From Zoroaster sp. YZ-2022 (lineage: Eukaryota; Echinodermata; Asteroidea; Forcipulatida; Zoroasteridae): 64,000 nucleotides of DNA. A program made the translations under genes and the position numbers. This document shows positions 34,855-45,973 of this stretch, in pieces. Below the pieces are notes generated by a model. The model saw nothing but the letters and a program-made list of their open reading frames with translations. It had not been told where the DNA came from and made no database searches. Each line of letters begins with the position of its first letter. The stretch's first letter is position 1. The stretch spans positions 19,628,967-19,692,966 of the forward strand of contig CM055837.1 in assembly GCA_029582265.1 (NCBI GenBank). Reading direction: 5' to 3'.

Positions 34855-35545
34855 CTTTAATTCATCCCGATGAGGATATTAATATTTTCCAATCCGGAAC
34901 ATTTCTGTTGACACTTTGAATACATTCTGTCATACATATATACCCTAATTGAGATACTTGTATGCTGATTAGATCCTGTTATCCCAGTGAGGATATCAAT
35001 GTCTCCCAATCGGGTAAGTTGACACAACACGTTCTCTCATACTACCCCGATTGAGATACTTGTATCCTGATTGGACCTTATGTCCCAGTTAGGATAACAA
35101 TGTCTCCCAATCGGGTAAGTTGACACAACACATTCTCTCATACTACCCCGATTGAGATACTTGTATCCTGATTGGACCTTTTGTCCCAGTGAGGATATCA
35201 ATGTCTCCCAATCGGGTAAGTTGACATACACGTTCTCTCATACTACCCCGATTGAGATACTTGTATCCTGATTGGACCTTTTGTCCCAATGAGGATATAA
35301 TGTCTCCCAATCGGTTAAGTTGACACACACGTTCTGTCATACTACCCCAAATGAGATACTTGTATCCTTATTTGAACCCTATTGTCCCAATGAGGATATC
35401 AATGTCTTCCAATCGGGTAAAATGCGTATTAAGTTGACACAAGTACATTCTGTCATACCGTACTACCCTGATTGAGATATAAGTTTGTATCTTGATTGGT
35501 CTCTTTTGTCGTAGCGAGGATATCAATGTCTCCCAATCAAGGAAT
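34855..35545 (+). repeat. ~101-bp minisatellite with CCAAT/ATTGG motifs
   Basis: GTCTCCCAATCGGGTAAG or variants at 35001, 35102, 35203, 35302, 35404 and 35528: spacing 101, 101, 99, 102, then 124. Each unit also carries CCCCGATTGAGATACTTGTA and TCCTGATTGGACC. The older left edge near 34855 is diverged. The inverse of the GATTGAG..CCTGATTGG segment appears in the array at 50055-51560. Confidence 0.93.
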
Positions 35546-36140
35546 TCTACAGGGTTCCATCTGCCATGGCTACACATGTACATGTACAAGTACATAATGT
35601 TGTGTACAATGTATATGTATTTTAAAAATTGAAAATCATCTAACTCATGATATAGAATGAAATTACCCCCTTAAATTAGTCAAAGATTAAGTTGACTTGG
35701 TATGAATTACAGGGGAGAGAAAAGGTGAAAGAAGTAAAGAAAAAAATAGTTTTTTCAATTAGATCTTTCATAAGCAAGTAAATTACGTTCTACCTACAGT
35801 AGACAATTGCGTTTACCGAGGTCGTGGTGTAGGTGATAACATGTTTAGTTCAGCCGGCCAGATGCGCGACACACAATTGAATTCATATTAGGTACTTAAT
35901 CTACTATTGATTTTCTCAGGTGCGTCAGTCGGGTCGGGTCCAGGGTAGAATGCCAAGGGTAGAGATGCTGGCAATCGGTGCTATTTTAATGTGATTAGGG
36001 AAGCATGAAGTACCACTGTGGAGGGCCTTCTCACTAGGGGGAATCTTGCTATGCTGTCAACCATTACGTTGTGCAACAGAGGTAGGGTTTGTACTGTATT
36101 ACATGTAACATGTGTCAGCATGGAATCCCTACTGGTTGGG
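35546..36140. other. No gene recognised
   Basis: Nothing supportable. Confidence 0.4.
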
Positions 36141-36520
36141 AATAATAATAATACATGTAATAATAATAATAAATGTGGACTTATATACATGGCGCACGTA
36201 TCCACCAAACTGATGCTCAAGGCGCATTATATTACCCCTGCTCATCAGGCTCATAAATCATTCCTGAAACCATCTCAGCTCCCTGGGGAGTATACAGCTC
36301 AATTGCTGCCATTACAGCACATATAGGGCTAATCAAACACAACAACCAACTCTGCCCTCACAGGTACCCATTTACCCCTGGGTGGAGAGAAGCAATTATG
36401 GTAAAGTGTCTTGCTCAAGGACACAAGCACCATGGTCGCGGTTGGGATTCGAACCCACATTCTGACGACTCAGCCATCAGAACACAAATCCGATGCACTA
36501 AACCGCTCGACCACGGCACT
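36141..36520 (-). mobile_element. tRNA-derived SINE, full copy
   Basis: Same structure as 15853-16213: box B at about 36447-36457, body, and 3' block GCGCCTTGAGC..GGTGGATACGTGCGCC before an ATT-repeat tail. The tail is interrupted by TACATGTA at 36152-36159, absent from the other copies. Confidence 0.9.
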
Positions 36521-36698
36521 CCATACTAGTGAAGCAATAAATGTTTGGTAACACGTGTAAAAAGTAATGCATCCATACTTCGTAAGAATCAAGAGACAGA
36601 ACATTTACACCAACCTGTGTAAGTTTCAGCTTATTTCTTTGGGTTGTTTATGAGAAAATAGTGAAAATGCATTCTGATTTTTTGTAGACAAAACCATA

Positions 36699-36960
36699 GG
36701 GGTATGATTTGACAAAAGTAAAAAATCCTGAAAAAATGGGAAGCAGGCCTGGGTCTACAGAGAGTTTACAGACTCTCCAGATCCCTACAAAAAATAAACT
36801 AGAGGTTTGGACACAATACAGGCTACTTCTTTCTTTCTTTCCTTAGTGGCTACTTCTCTTCTTTCAAGGAAATTTTGAGGCAAAGGGAGATTTGTAAAAA
36901 AATCCTGAAATCTGGAAAAATCCTGAGAAATCAAAGACCTGAAAACCAGTTCAGAAAGAA
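36699..36960 (+). mobile_element. Interspersed repeat, family H, copy 2
   Basis: TAGGGGTATGATTTGACAAA, AGTTTACAGACTCTCCAG, CTAGAGGTTTGGACACAATA, CAGGCTACTTCT and AAATCCTGAAATCTGG. Contains a CTTT microsatellite near 36828-36842. Confidence 0.65.
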
Positions 36961-37030
36961 ATATTTCAAGGGATGTTTTATACCATCGTCAACTTTAAAC
37001 CAATTTTTTATTTTATTTATTTTTTGTTCA

Positions 37031-37484
37031 TTAACCCTAACCCCTTGGGTATTTTTACTAGAAAGTATCCTGAATCCACCAAAATCCACCATTTTTGTCA
37101 CACACAAAATGCTGGCGTCCTGAATCCATCAGAATCCGCCAGTGTAGATATTGGACATATCCTGAATCCACCAAAATCCACCACTAAATTTCTGGCGGAT
37201 TTTGGCGGATTCAGGATACAATGCTCACATGAAAATTTGTATAGTATGTTGCTGCATAGAATCCATCAAAATCTAACACATACAAGTGTTGGCTGTACAT
37301 GTACAGTACATGTAACTATAATCCATCAAAATACATCAACCAACATGACCAAGCAGTTAAAAACGATTGAAATCCTGAATCCGTCAAAGTCCGCCATATG
37401 CTCAATGTGGAGATATCCTGAATCCGCCGAAATCCTCCAAAACAGGGGGATGAATTTTGATGGATTCAGGGTGGTTAGGGTTAA
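37031..37484. mobile_element. Family D TTAA MITE, longest typical copy
   Basis: TTAACCCTAACCCCTTGGGT at the left, GGTGGTTAGGGTTAA at the right, with intact TTAA at both edges. The interior repeats ATCCTGAATCCACCAAAATC-like words, and one inverted pair (AATTTCTGGCGGATTTTGGC) breaks the pattern. 454 bp, no transposase. Confidence 0.85.
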
Positions 37485-38237
37485 GGTACATGAAGAGTTT
37501 CAAAGCAAAAACGCTATATATCCATTTGGCTGAGAGGATATATTGCAGATTGCAGAGAAGCTGGCGTGTCGTTTATCGCGGTTTGGAATAAAACGTGTAT
37601 AATGATTGAGTTTATATAGTGGTTATGATCTCGTTTTGCTAAAAACTGAGTTGGAACTTGTGTTTGCCTGCCTGTGAACGATGTCCGAGTGGTGTTGGTG
37701 CAAAAGTTAAATATGGCGTTTATCACGTTTTGCTATGAAACTCTTTGCATATAGTGGGTTGTACTTGAGAAATTGCCATGGCAAGATTATCTAATTTTCA
37801 AAACCGTCTTTAATTTTGTGTATTTCAAGAAAATTAAGATCACTCATTAAAAAAAAAAAAAAATATCCAGTTGTCCACTCAATGTGGGGGATTCAAAAGA
37901 GTCGGGGAGAAGAAATTAATGAATAAAACTGACTTTTTGTGGAATTCCACCATTTGACTGAGGGAATTGCCAAAGAACTTACAGTACCATGTTTAATAAA
38001 GCAGATGCAATGAGAAGTGAATTACATGAGGAATTTTATTAGTATTAATCAATTTTAGGGGGGGAGGGATGAAGAAATGCACCATGACAAAGCTACCGTA
38101 TAATCTCTACCCAGACATACACATTACATGTATTACATTCATAATCATGTACAATACATACACATTCATACAATGTACCATGGTTGATTATAATGCTTGT
38201 GAATTTGCATTGGGAAGAGATCTACTGCTGTGACTGA
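37485..38237. other. No gene recognised
   Basis: GTGTCGTTTATCGCGG and GGCGTTTATCACGTTTTGC (37567 and 37713) look like a faint local duplication. Nothing else. Confidence 0.4.
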
Positions 38238-38577
38238 TAATGATAATAATAATAATAATAATGTGGACTTATATAAGCGCACGTATCCACCAAACTCATC
38301 AGGCTCATAAATCATTCCTGAAACCATCTCAGCTCCCTGGGGAGTATACAGCTCAATTGCTGCCATTACAGCGCATATATAAGGCTAATCAAACACAACA
38401 ACCAACTCGGCCCTCACAGGTACCCATTTACCCCTGGGTGGAGAGAAGCAATTATGGTAAAGTGTCTTGCTCAAGGACACAAGCACCCCAGTCGCGGTTG
38501 GGATTCGAACCCACATTCTGACGACTCAGCCATCAGAACACAAATCCGATGCACTAAACCGCTCGACCATGGCACTC
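38238..38577 (-). mobile_element. tRNA-derived SINE, copy with internal deletion
   Basis: As 36141-36520, but the segment between TATCCACCAAACT and CATCAGGCTCAT is shortened (the GGTGCTCAAGGCGCATTA part is gone). Tail (AAT)n at 38238-38261; the tRNA end GCTCGACCATGGCACTC is intact. Confidence 0.88.
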
Positions 38578-39850
38578 CATGATGTGTCACATGTAAGTTC
38601 CTATAGCATTTTCAGGGTAAAAAAATAGAAAATGCCTTCAGGTTTTTTTACCATTGAGTGTGACAATAGTTTGACATACTTTATGGGGATAATTGATAAG
38701 TCGTCAAATTTTAAGACAGAATTTGAAGACAAATTTATTTTATTTTTTTTTTGATTGGGGTTGATTTGTAAACACATCACCCAAGATGGTATACAATGGT
38801 GTACAGACTTAAGAAATTATTATCTTAAAACCTGTACATGTACTTGATGTAAGATTTGCGCATGTATTCATCATCCTGAGGAATCATCTCAAGTGATTTC
38901 TTCTTAGAGAGAACATGAATTGGAAAATATTTAAAAAATTAAAATGAAAACAAAATGTAACAGTTCTTGAGCACAGAACATGAGCACTGAGAACCTATTG
39001 TGATGAAAATATCGCAGGATAATTATATCGTATATTTCTTGAGAACCAGAGTTTTAAAATGAACGTACATGTATGTTACCAAATACCAATGCTGTATTTT
39101 TCCTTTAATTGGATATCTGTATTGAAATTAATGTTTGTGCACATATCTACATGTACATAATGTCAATAATATCCTGATGATATTCAACACCCATTCTTCA
39201 ATGGAATCTCCCAGATGGTGACCCCAACCTTGACCTTACAAGTTCTAGGATCTCTAGGGCAAACGAGATTACCCACTCATGTGGATTATACAAAACGCTG
39301 AGCTCAGAACAGACAACCACGTACAAAATTGGATTTCTCTCGAGACCTAAGTCGAAGCATGATGCAATTTAATTCGCCCCGAAACGGCCCATAAATTGAG
39401 TTTGCTGGCCCAGTGAGATGGGTAATTTGGCTCGGTTGGTCGCCACGGTAATACTACAAAAGGGCACTCTTGAGGGGTCACATGACCTAAGGGAAAGTGC
39501 CAAATGTTACACCTCCGGGGTTCAACTTGGGCTGACACTTACGTGAGGTAAATTCAGTCTGAGAGCAACATGACAATGTTAGGGACAAAAGTCTACCAAT
39601 AACATTTTTTAATTCCAGTAAAGTGTGGGGATGAACAGTGAAATTTATAAAACCATTAAATCATTAAAAAAAAAATAATCTTTTTAAATTGTTTTACATA
39701 TATATATTTACGTCTATTCTCAATCTGCTAGGTAAAACTGAGGTACTGTGTATAACCAAGAACTTAAAAAACTTAGATGTATCATGCTTCTCTGGTTAAA
39801 TTATACCACAAAAACAAATGAATAAAAATTTTAATAATTATGATAGATCT
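38578..39850. other. No gene recognised in about 1.3 kb
   Basis: A relic ACCAATGCTGTATTTTTCC near 39086 resembles the 81-bp unit end. Otherwise nothing is supportable. Confidence 0.4.
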
Positions 39851-40042
39851 GTATGCAGCCGTGTTAGTCGGGTAGAATAAGATATATAAATGGTAGCACT
39901 TTTAAGACTACATGTAACTAAACTTAAAAATAGGCATAAGCTTTCGTAGCTACAGCTACTTCATCTGATGAAGTAGCTGTAGCTACGAAAGCTTATGCCT
40001 ATTTTTAAGTTTAGTTAGTCTTAAAAGTGCTACCATTTATAT
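39851..40042 (+). mobile_element. Penelope-like element foldback
   Basis: Left arm 39884-39965 and right arm 39967-40042 are inverted copies of 76 bases, identical apart from TACATGTA replacing TA in the left arm (39909-39916). The lead-in GTATGCAGCCGTGTTAGTC and the ACGAAAGCTTATGCC block are familiar from widely distributed Penelope-like element ends (recalled, not searched). Near-identity of the arms implies a recent event. Confidence 0.6.
39965..39998 (+). ncRNA. Hammerhead-ribozyme-like core
   Basis: CTGATGA at 39965-39971, a 6-bp stem II (GTAGCT 39973-39978 with AGCTAC 39981-39986), GAAA at 39987-39990, then GC-TTAT-GC as a minimal stem III. One extra base lies between CTGATGA and stem II, and the base after stem III is C where an A-U pair is expected. 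The order fits the hammerhead core known in Penelope-like elements. Activity is unproven, and the flanking palindrome could compete with folding. Confidence 0.45.
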
Positions 40043-40232
40043 ATATATATAATAATTATGATAAAATTTGCCCTTGGTTTTATTTTGTGAAATTTGTCAT
40101 TTTGAAGAAATTGTTTACCTTTCTACATGTAAAATTGTCATGTTCCAGTAAAAATTAAAATTGCCAGAAATTGCTAGAAAAGAAGCTGATGTTATTGGTC
40201 CTTGGTCATGGGAACTGCTGTGCTGCTAGCAG

Positions 40233-40372
40233 AGAATTATGCTAAGCAAATATAAAGCTGGCTACCAGCCAATGTACACATTTTGTATGACAGTTTGGTT
40301 GGTAATCAATGAAGGCTGCTAATCAAATTGTTCTGGTAAGCAATTTTTCCTCATTTAGCTTTATAGAGCTGG
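40233..40372 (+). mobile_element. Family E MITE, diverged copy
   Basis: TATGCTAAGCAAATATAAAG, GGCTACCAGCCAATG, GACAGTTTGGTTGGTAATCA, TTCTGGTAAGCAATTTTTCC, ending TAGCTTTATAGAGCTGG. Confidence 0.65.
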
Positions 40373-41271
40373 CGGAAGTAAAAGATCTTTAGCAAGCTGT
40401 GACCATCTTTGATAGATTCCCTGTGCGCTAGTACAATATTAGCACTGGTTTGCAATATGTGAAAGGGGGCAGATTTGGTCACATGGATTTGGATTCAAAA
40501 ACCACAATATAGCTGCATGCAATATGATAGAGATACGTGTGTTGTATCCCATACAATCACATTTGCAAATCTTGATTCCTTATCATGAAGAATACATCTC
40601 CGCTTGAATCTAAAATGGCTGACCGACCATCACATACAATACCAGTCCATATTGTCCTTACTCGTTTGTCAAACATAATGCGGCACTCGCAAGTCAATTC
40701 ATGGCAGAAGTCATGTTTTTATTTTGTACCGCTTTTGTCCGGACAGTTATAGAGCGAAGAAAAGTCAGCGACACCTCACCGGAGATAGAGTCAAGGTTGG
40801 AGCATCCCAAGTAAAGATCTCAAAATGTTCAACTTCCTGCCATCCATAATGGTTGATCAGAACACCGTTCAAGCGAGACACGTGTAGTCATGTACAATGC
40901 AGCGCAAATAACGAGCGGAGAAACATGTGAACATGTGAATGTGAGGAAATGTATTCCTCATTCAAGCACTGAAAAAGGGAATTTTGCATTTGAAGTGCCT
41001 TCTTGGATTTGGTATTGATACGAATTGAATCAAGTAACTGTCTGCATTATTCCTGCAATCTTAATAAGAAATCAAGCAAGATCCATATAACTAAGGACCG
41101 GTATTGTTACTTTTATGCAGGGTATGTTTACTCACCTGCCACTTTGCGTCTTAATTCTATACAGAAACATGTAAAACGTCAACTTTATTTTAATTTTGAT
41201 GCTGTGATACCTGGTAAACATGATAACATTTGGTAGATGATGTGCTTTTTGACGTCTTAGTAGCTAAGATC
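40373..41271. other. No gene recognised
   Basis: Slightly richer in CG around 40730-40930 but no exon is supportable. Confidence 0.4.
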
Positions 41272-41445
41272 TAGGTCCAATTTCATAGAGCTGCTAAGCA
41301 GAAAATATTGTTTAGCCAATTTGTCTGCTAAGCAAAATTTAGCCGAGAATAACATGAAAATTTGGCTAGTAACCTATTTTTGCTAATCTTAACTTGTTTG
41401 TGTTCAGCAAATGTGTGCTTACTCGTGTTCAATGAAACTGGGCCC
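41272..41445 (+). mobile_element. Family E MITE, copy with clear ends
   Basis: TCCAATTTCATAGAGCTGCT and the reverse-complementary end TTCAATGAAACTGGGCCC. Internal CTAAGCAAAATTTAGCC and TTGGCTAGTAACCTA follow the family. Confidence 0.75.
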
Positions 41446-42384
41446 CTGCATGTCTTCATACATTGGAAATTTTGTTGATTTGTGGGGCTGCTCAATGAGC
41501 GATATGAAATCCAACAAACCAAACTCGTACCAACAACATGTATAAAATGTCTAGGATGTTTGTTTCGGATAAAGAATCGTGATCGGCTTTCATTCCAACA
41601 CCTGTTTTTTCATCACCCAGTCAGCTCCTGTTTCCTGGCTCCACTAGGGCAGAGAATGCTGCATCCAGCGACCGACCGACCGACAGAGGTTTTAAGTCAC
41701 CCTCGCAGATGCTAAACTGATGAAGACATTGGTGTGTGTGTGCTTTCCAACAAAGTTATTCCTGAGGCACGGACGGATGGCCTTGACGACACTTATAGAT
41801 ACGATCGACCATGAATGACATTTGAAGAAATTTAAGAGTCAACCATAATGCTTTTGAAGTGTAAAGACTCGGTTGCTTTTTTTCAAATATGAGAGCTTTG
41901 GTTTTTCATGGTGTGGTTTGACATCTCATCAACAGCCTTGTGGGCATTATAGAAACTTGGGAGATTGTCCGTCCACACCCTCCCCAGCCCTGATTACCGC
42001 AAGCTACATTACATGTATGGGAAAAACATTGGTAATTATTATCAATACATGTAGCTTACTTGGTTTTGAGATTACCATGGTACCAAACATCCTGAGAAGC
42101 TATTCCGTCATCATTTTTTAAAATGACGGCAAAATCCAAATTTGATATGAATCATGAGCTGATGATCCATTTCCACATTAGTAAGTAAGAACACAAATAA
42201 TATGACTACATTTTCACCATTTTATTGTTAAATCACACAATTATATTTAAGGCCAAAACAAAAAAGTCTCAGGTTTCTAGTCCAAGGTTTGCTTCAAAAT
42301 TAGTGCGGTGATTTTTTTTTTTTTTTTTTTTTTTTTTTGATACATGTCAACGTGTATATAATGCAGTTATTTGAACCAGACCAA
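41446..42384. other. No gene recognised; T-run at 42312-42339
   Basis: No exon is supportable. AAAAGTCTCAGGTTTCTAG near 42263 resembles the outer end of family F, so the T-rich stretch may lie inside a decayed copy. Confidence 0.45.
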
Positions 42385-42567
42385 ATTTCCCATAAAGTAT
42401 GGTGGCTAAGAGAGGCCGCACAAATCGGGTAAACGTTCATACCCCTATGTGAAAAAGTCATTTAAAACACAGTGTGGCAGTATTCCAATCAATCCAGCAA
42501 ATTTTTCTGCAGTTGGACATCATTTCATACATGTAGCAACAAAATAAAAGAAAACAAGAGACTTTTT
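42385..42567 (-). mobile_element. Family F repeat, partial copy
   Basis: AAAGTATGGTGGCTAAGAGA, GGCCGCACAAATCGGG, TCATACCCCTATGTGAAAAA and AAACACAGTGTGGCAG. It has TACATGTA at 42528-42535 where both other copies have plain TA (15739-15740, 23659-23660). Confidence 0.8.
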
Positions 42568-42904
42568 GGCACTTAAGCTAACATTTTCACAGGTTGGTTT
42601 TATATGTTTGTTTATGTACGGAGTATTCCTTGATGATTTGCATAAAGTATGGAAGCATTTACAGATATTTTTCTAAAGGTGTATCTCTATTATTAATAGC
42701 ATACATGGTACATACATATCATTTAATTTACTTTCACTTATAATGCATGCCTACATGTACACGGAGACTAAAATTTCAGACAAGACTGAAATTGTTTGAT
42801 GTACATTTAATAAAATCAAATAAAACTTTCTGATAAAAAAATGATTTGCAATCCAAGAAAAAGCATCTCAAGGTTAAATAAATAAATGTTGTAATCAAAG
42901 AAAT

Positions 42905-43075
42905 ACTGATGGAGGCAGGATTCAGACTTTGCATGGTGAAAAGGTTAGGTAAAGACTGTTTGCGGTGACAGCATATAGAAATTCTCTTTTGAGTAGTAAT
43001 AAGTTTTGAAAAATACCAGTTGGTTACAACTCGACATTTCGATCAGTATGCTCTGATCGTCTTCAGGAGAATCCT
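42905..43075 (-). mobile_element. Penelope-like repeat with hammerhead-like motif, copy 1
   Basis: On the minus strand: CTGAAGA (43060-43066 reversed), a 6-bp stem GATCAG/CTGATC (43053-43058 with 43041-43046), GAAA (43037-43040), then TGTCGAGTTGTAACC. The following ~120 bases align with 51915-52065. The CTGAWGA-stem-GAAA order is hammerhead-like. An unpaired C precedes stem II, so it may be a degenerate ribozyme. Confidence 0.5.
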
Positions 43076-43103
43076 GTCATAAGCAGGATTGAACATACAC
43101 ATG

Positions 43104-43693
43104 TAGAGCTGTGCCAGGTATCCGGGTATCCGGATACCTGACCGAAACTGTCATTACCCGGTTCCATTTTTCGGTTCCAATTACTCGTATAAACGACTTT
43201 TTAAAATTCGGACTTAACATTTGAGCGGAGTGAACAGAAATCTGTGACTCTTGAACAATGTAATGTTTACACTTTTACAGACAATTATCTGTAAATTTAA
43301 GAGATTACACTCCAATAAAGCCTTTGTAGTATTTTACAGAAATTTTCCATACACTTTTCTCCAACTGTTTGTGATAAATTGTATCAAATCATTAAGACTG
43401 CTAAGGGCCTGGCAGCGGCTGCTTCAAACAACTTATCAAACCAGCGGCACCGGAGAGACAGTTTGGCTAATTGTTTGCCTAATTGTTTTAATAAAAAGCG
43501 ACACAGTAAAGACAAGATTGATTTAAGTATGGTATCCTCTGTATTATAAAGGTCAATTTTGTTACCAATTACTGTATGCATGTACACCACAGGAGGCATG
43601 TTTTCAACAAAAATGAAAACGGTTATCCGGGTATCCGAAGTTTCCTGATTTCGGGTATCCGGTTCCTAAAATATCCGAAAACGCACAGCCCTA
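43104..43693 (+). mobile_element. hAT-type MITE, long form
   Basis: TAGAGCTGTGCC start and GCACAGCCCTA end, flanked by TACACATG (43096-43103) and TATACATG (43694-43701), a 7-of-8 match to an 8-bp target duplication. Includes the ~200-bp inner segment shared with 28030-28600 and missing from the short copies. Confidence 0.88.
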
Positions 43694-44485
43694 TATACAT
43701 GTACATGTATATATTTTGAACAACATGTACTGACAAAGCCTATACAAAGATCGGGACTTACTGAACAGTGAATATGTAAAATATCTCTCAGGATGTTCTT
43801 CTGACAAACAAACTCAATCACAACAGAAAATAGGTCCATACTTGAATGACAAAAAAGGTCAAACTTATGTAACTCCATTCCCCTCATGAGGCTGTGCTTT
43901 TGTCACGTAAAGTCATTGGCAGATCCAATACAAACGGTATCTGATACAAACGGTAAGGTATTCCCCGTCATATTTTCCCTCATATTTTCCCTCATTTCCC
44001 CCTCACTGTGCTTTGTTTTTCTCTCCCTTTGATTATTTCATTTTAATTTTGTCAACCCCCCTAAAAAATATTCTGGATCCGCCCATGGAAGTCCCCACAT
44101 CTTTCCCCCAAACAGTAAAGAAGTTATAAGAGGGGGTTTTCAGCTCTTTGTGTGGCTATGATGGAGGGCTATGATAGTAGTCATTGCAAGAGTGCTGAGT
44201 TGTGCCCAGGCAAGGGTAAGCATTTAGCACCTGACAAAGCCTTAGCTTATACATGTACATGTAGTTACATGTATTGCTGACTCATGGTCAGTAGAGAAGC
44301 AATAATGACCTTGTTTTATCTGTTGGTCATCATTTCTGAGGAAAATGTTACATGATTTACTATATCTGACTAGAATTACCCTACAGCAGTGTATAAGCCA
44401 AGATTTAGAAATAGGGCGTCCAAATTTGTTACTCTTTAAAAAAACAGGGTGTCATAAACAATACTTTTGCATATATTGCGAATAA
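43694..44485. other. No gene recognised
   Basis: Nothing supportable. Confidence 0.4.
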
Positions 44486-44540
44486 AACAGGGTGTCCATT
44501 TAGCAAACAGGGCGTCCATTTAGCAAACAGGGCGTCCATA
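44486..44540. repeat. 21-bp direct repeat, about 2.5 units
   Basis: Consecutive copies of AACAGGG(T/C)GTCCATTTAGCA. Downstream (to 44760) is low-complexity sequence with a C run near 44706. Confidence 0.85.
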
Positions 44541-44832
44541 AGACACTCAAAGGTATTACTGACTAATCCTATGCCCTACAGCATGAAACATGATTAATTA
44601 CTAATAATAATATTAATTTTTTTTTATTTTTAAAGAAAACAAAGGAAAATACAGATAAATGGGGCATTAATGGGGTGTCTAGCTTGGGCTTCCGCCCAGG
44701 TTCTCCCCCCCCCCCCTAAAAAAGGAGGCCCATGGAAAAATGGGGGCCACACTGTCATGATGGCAATTTTTTTTGCTCCGAGTGTACAAATTGTCTTATG
44801 TATGTTGAGCTAAGAAATTCACAGGTTCATTG

Positions 44833-45442
44833 TACATGTATATCTTGATTCAAAGAGAGTAAGCGTACTCATAGAAACAGTTGAGCCAACATCACCAATG
44901 TTGTACAGGTCTTCTCTTCAATGTATATCTTGATTCAAAGAGAGTAAGCGTACTCATAGAAGCAGTTTTGCCAACATCACCAATGTTGTACCTTCTCTTC
45001 AATGTATATCTTGATTCAAAGAGAGTAAGCGTACTCATAGAAGCAGTTTTGCCAACATCACCAATGTTGTACCTTCTCTTCAATGTATATCTTGATTCAA
45101 AGAGAGTAAGCGTATTCAAAGAGAGTAAGCGTACTCATAGAAGCAGTTTTGCCAACATTACCAATGTTGTACCTTCCCTTCAATGTACATGTACACGCGT
45201 ATATCTTGATTCAAAGAGAGTAAGCATACTCATAGAAGCAATTTGGCCAACATTACCGATGTTGTACCTTCCCTTCAATGTATATCTTGATTCAAAGAGA
45301 GTAATCATACTCATAGAAGCAGTTTTGCAAACATTACCAATGTTGTACCTTCCCTTTAATGTTTTTCTATGATTCAAAGAGAGTAAGCATACTCATAGAA
45401 GCAGTTTAGCCAACATTACCAATCTTGTACCTTTCCTTTAAC
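44833..45442. repeat. 81-bp tandem repeat, array 3, seven units
   Basis: CTTGATT starts at 44844, 44929, 45010, 45091, 45205, 45286 and 45367. Steps are 81 except 85 at the start and 114, where a 20-base internal duplication and an added TACATGTACACGCGTA occur (45186-45201). The left edge also shows TACATGTA for TA (44833-44840). The first units carry GCGTACTC and ACATCACC variants, so this array evolved separately from array 2. Confidence 0.95.
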
Positions 45443-45845
45443 ATGATTCCACACGTGACATTCACCCTAAACATTTGCCCAATTTCCGCATTGTTCAGAA
45501 ATTACGCCTGGAGAAGTATGCCATAGTTATTGTGTTAAAAAGGACAATACACGTTTGGCAGAAATCACTTATACACGATTATTTTTACTTGCTTTCACAA
45601 AAGTATAATTTCACATTTGAGGTGGAATGTACAACAAAAGCGGACATTAATGTCATCTGTTCATGTCATGATATTCCAAGTCATGATTCACATTATTCAA
45701 CTGGTCTGATCTTTGTGCACTGTTCTCAATTTGTAAACCAGGCACAAAGGATTACTATAACAGATGTGTTGGGGGAAATAAACAGTCAAAACATTGTTAG
45801 ATATTTTTCCAGGTGAATTATAGATTTACACAAGCAAAAATTGTT
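45443..45845. other. Unique spacer with a 113-codon open frame, unassigned
   Basis: A frame of 113 codons (45475-45816, plus strand) lies between inverted 81-bp units. I cannot match its peptide to a family, and no splice or codon evidence supports it, so I do not call it a gene. Confidence 0.3.
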
Positions 45846-45932
45846 GAATGGAAGGTACAGCATTGTTAATTCTGGCAAAACTGCTTCTATGAGTATGCTT
45901 ACATATTTTGAATCAAGATATACATTTAACAT
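45846..45932 (-). repeat. Single inverted 81-bp unit
   Basis: GGAAGGTACAGCATTG..GGCAAAACTGCTTCTATGAG, then TATGCTTACATATTTTGAAT, is the 81-bp unit on the opposite strand to array 3. Confidence 0.85.
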
Positions 45933-45973
45933 CTGACCTGTGAAAGTTTCTCCTTATTATTTCACTTTTCAGA

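Noticed and set aside
9193..37484. Interstitial telomere sequence (TTAGGG/CCCTAA words)
   Set aside because: The words occur once per element end as part of the TTAACCCTAAC inverted ends, not as tandem hexamers.
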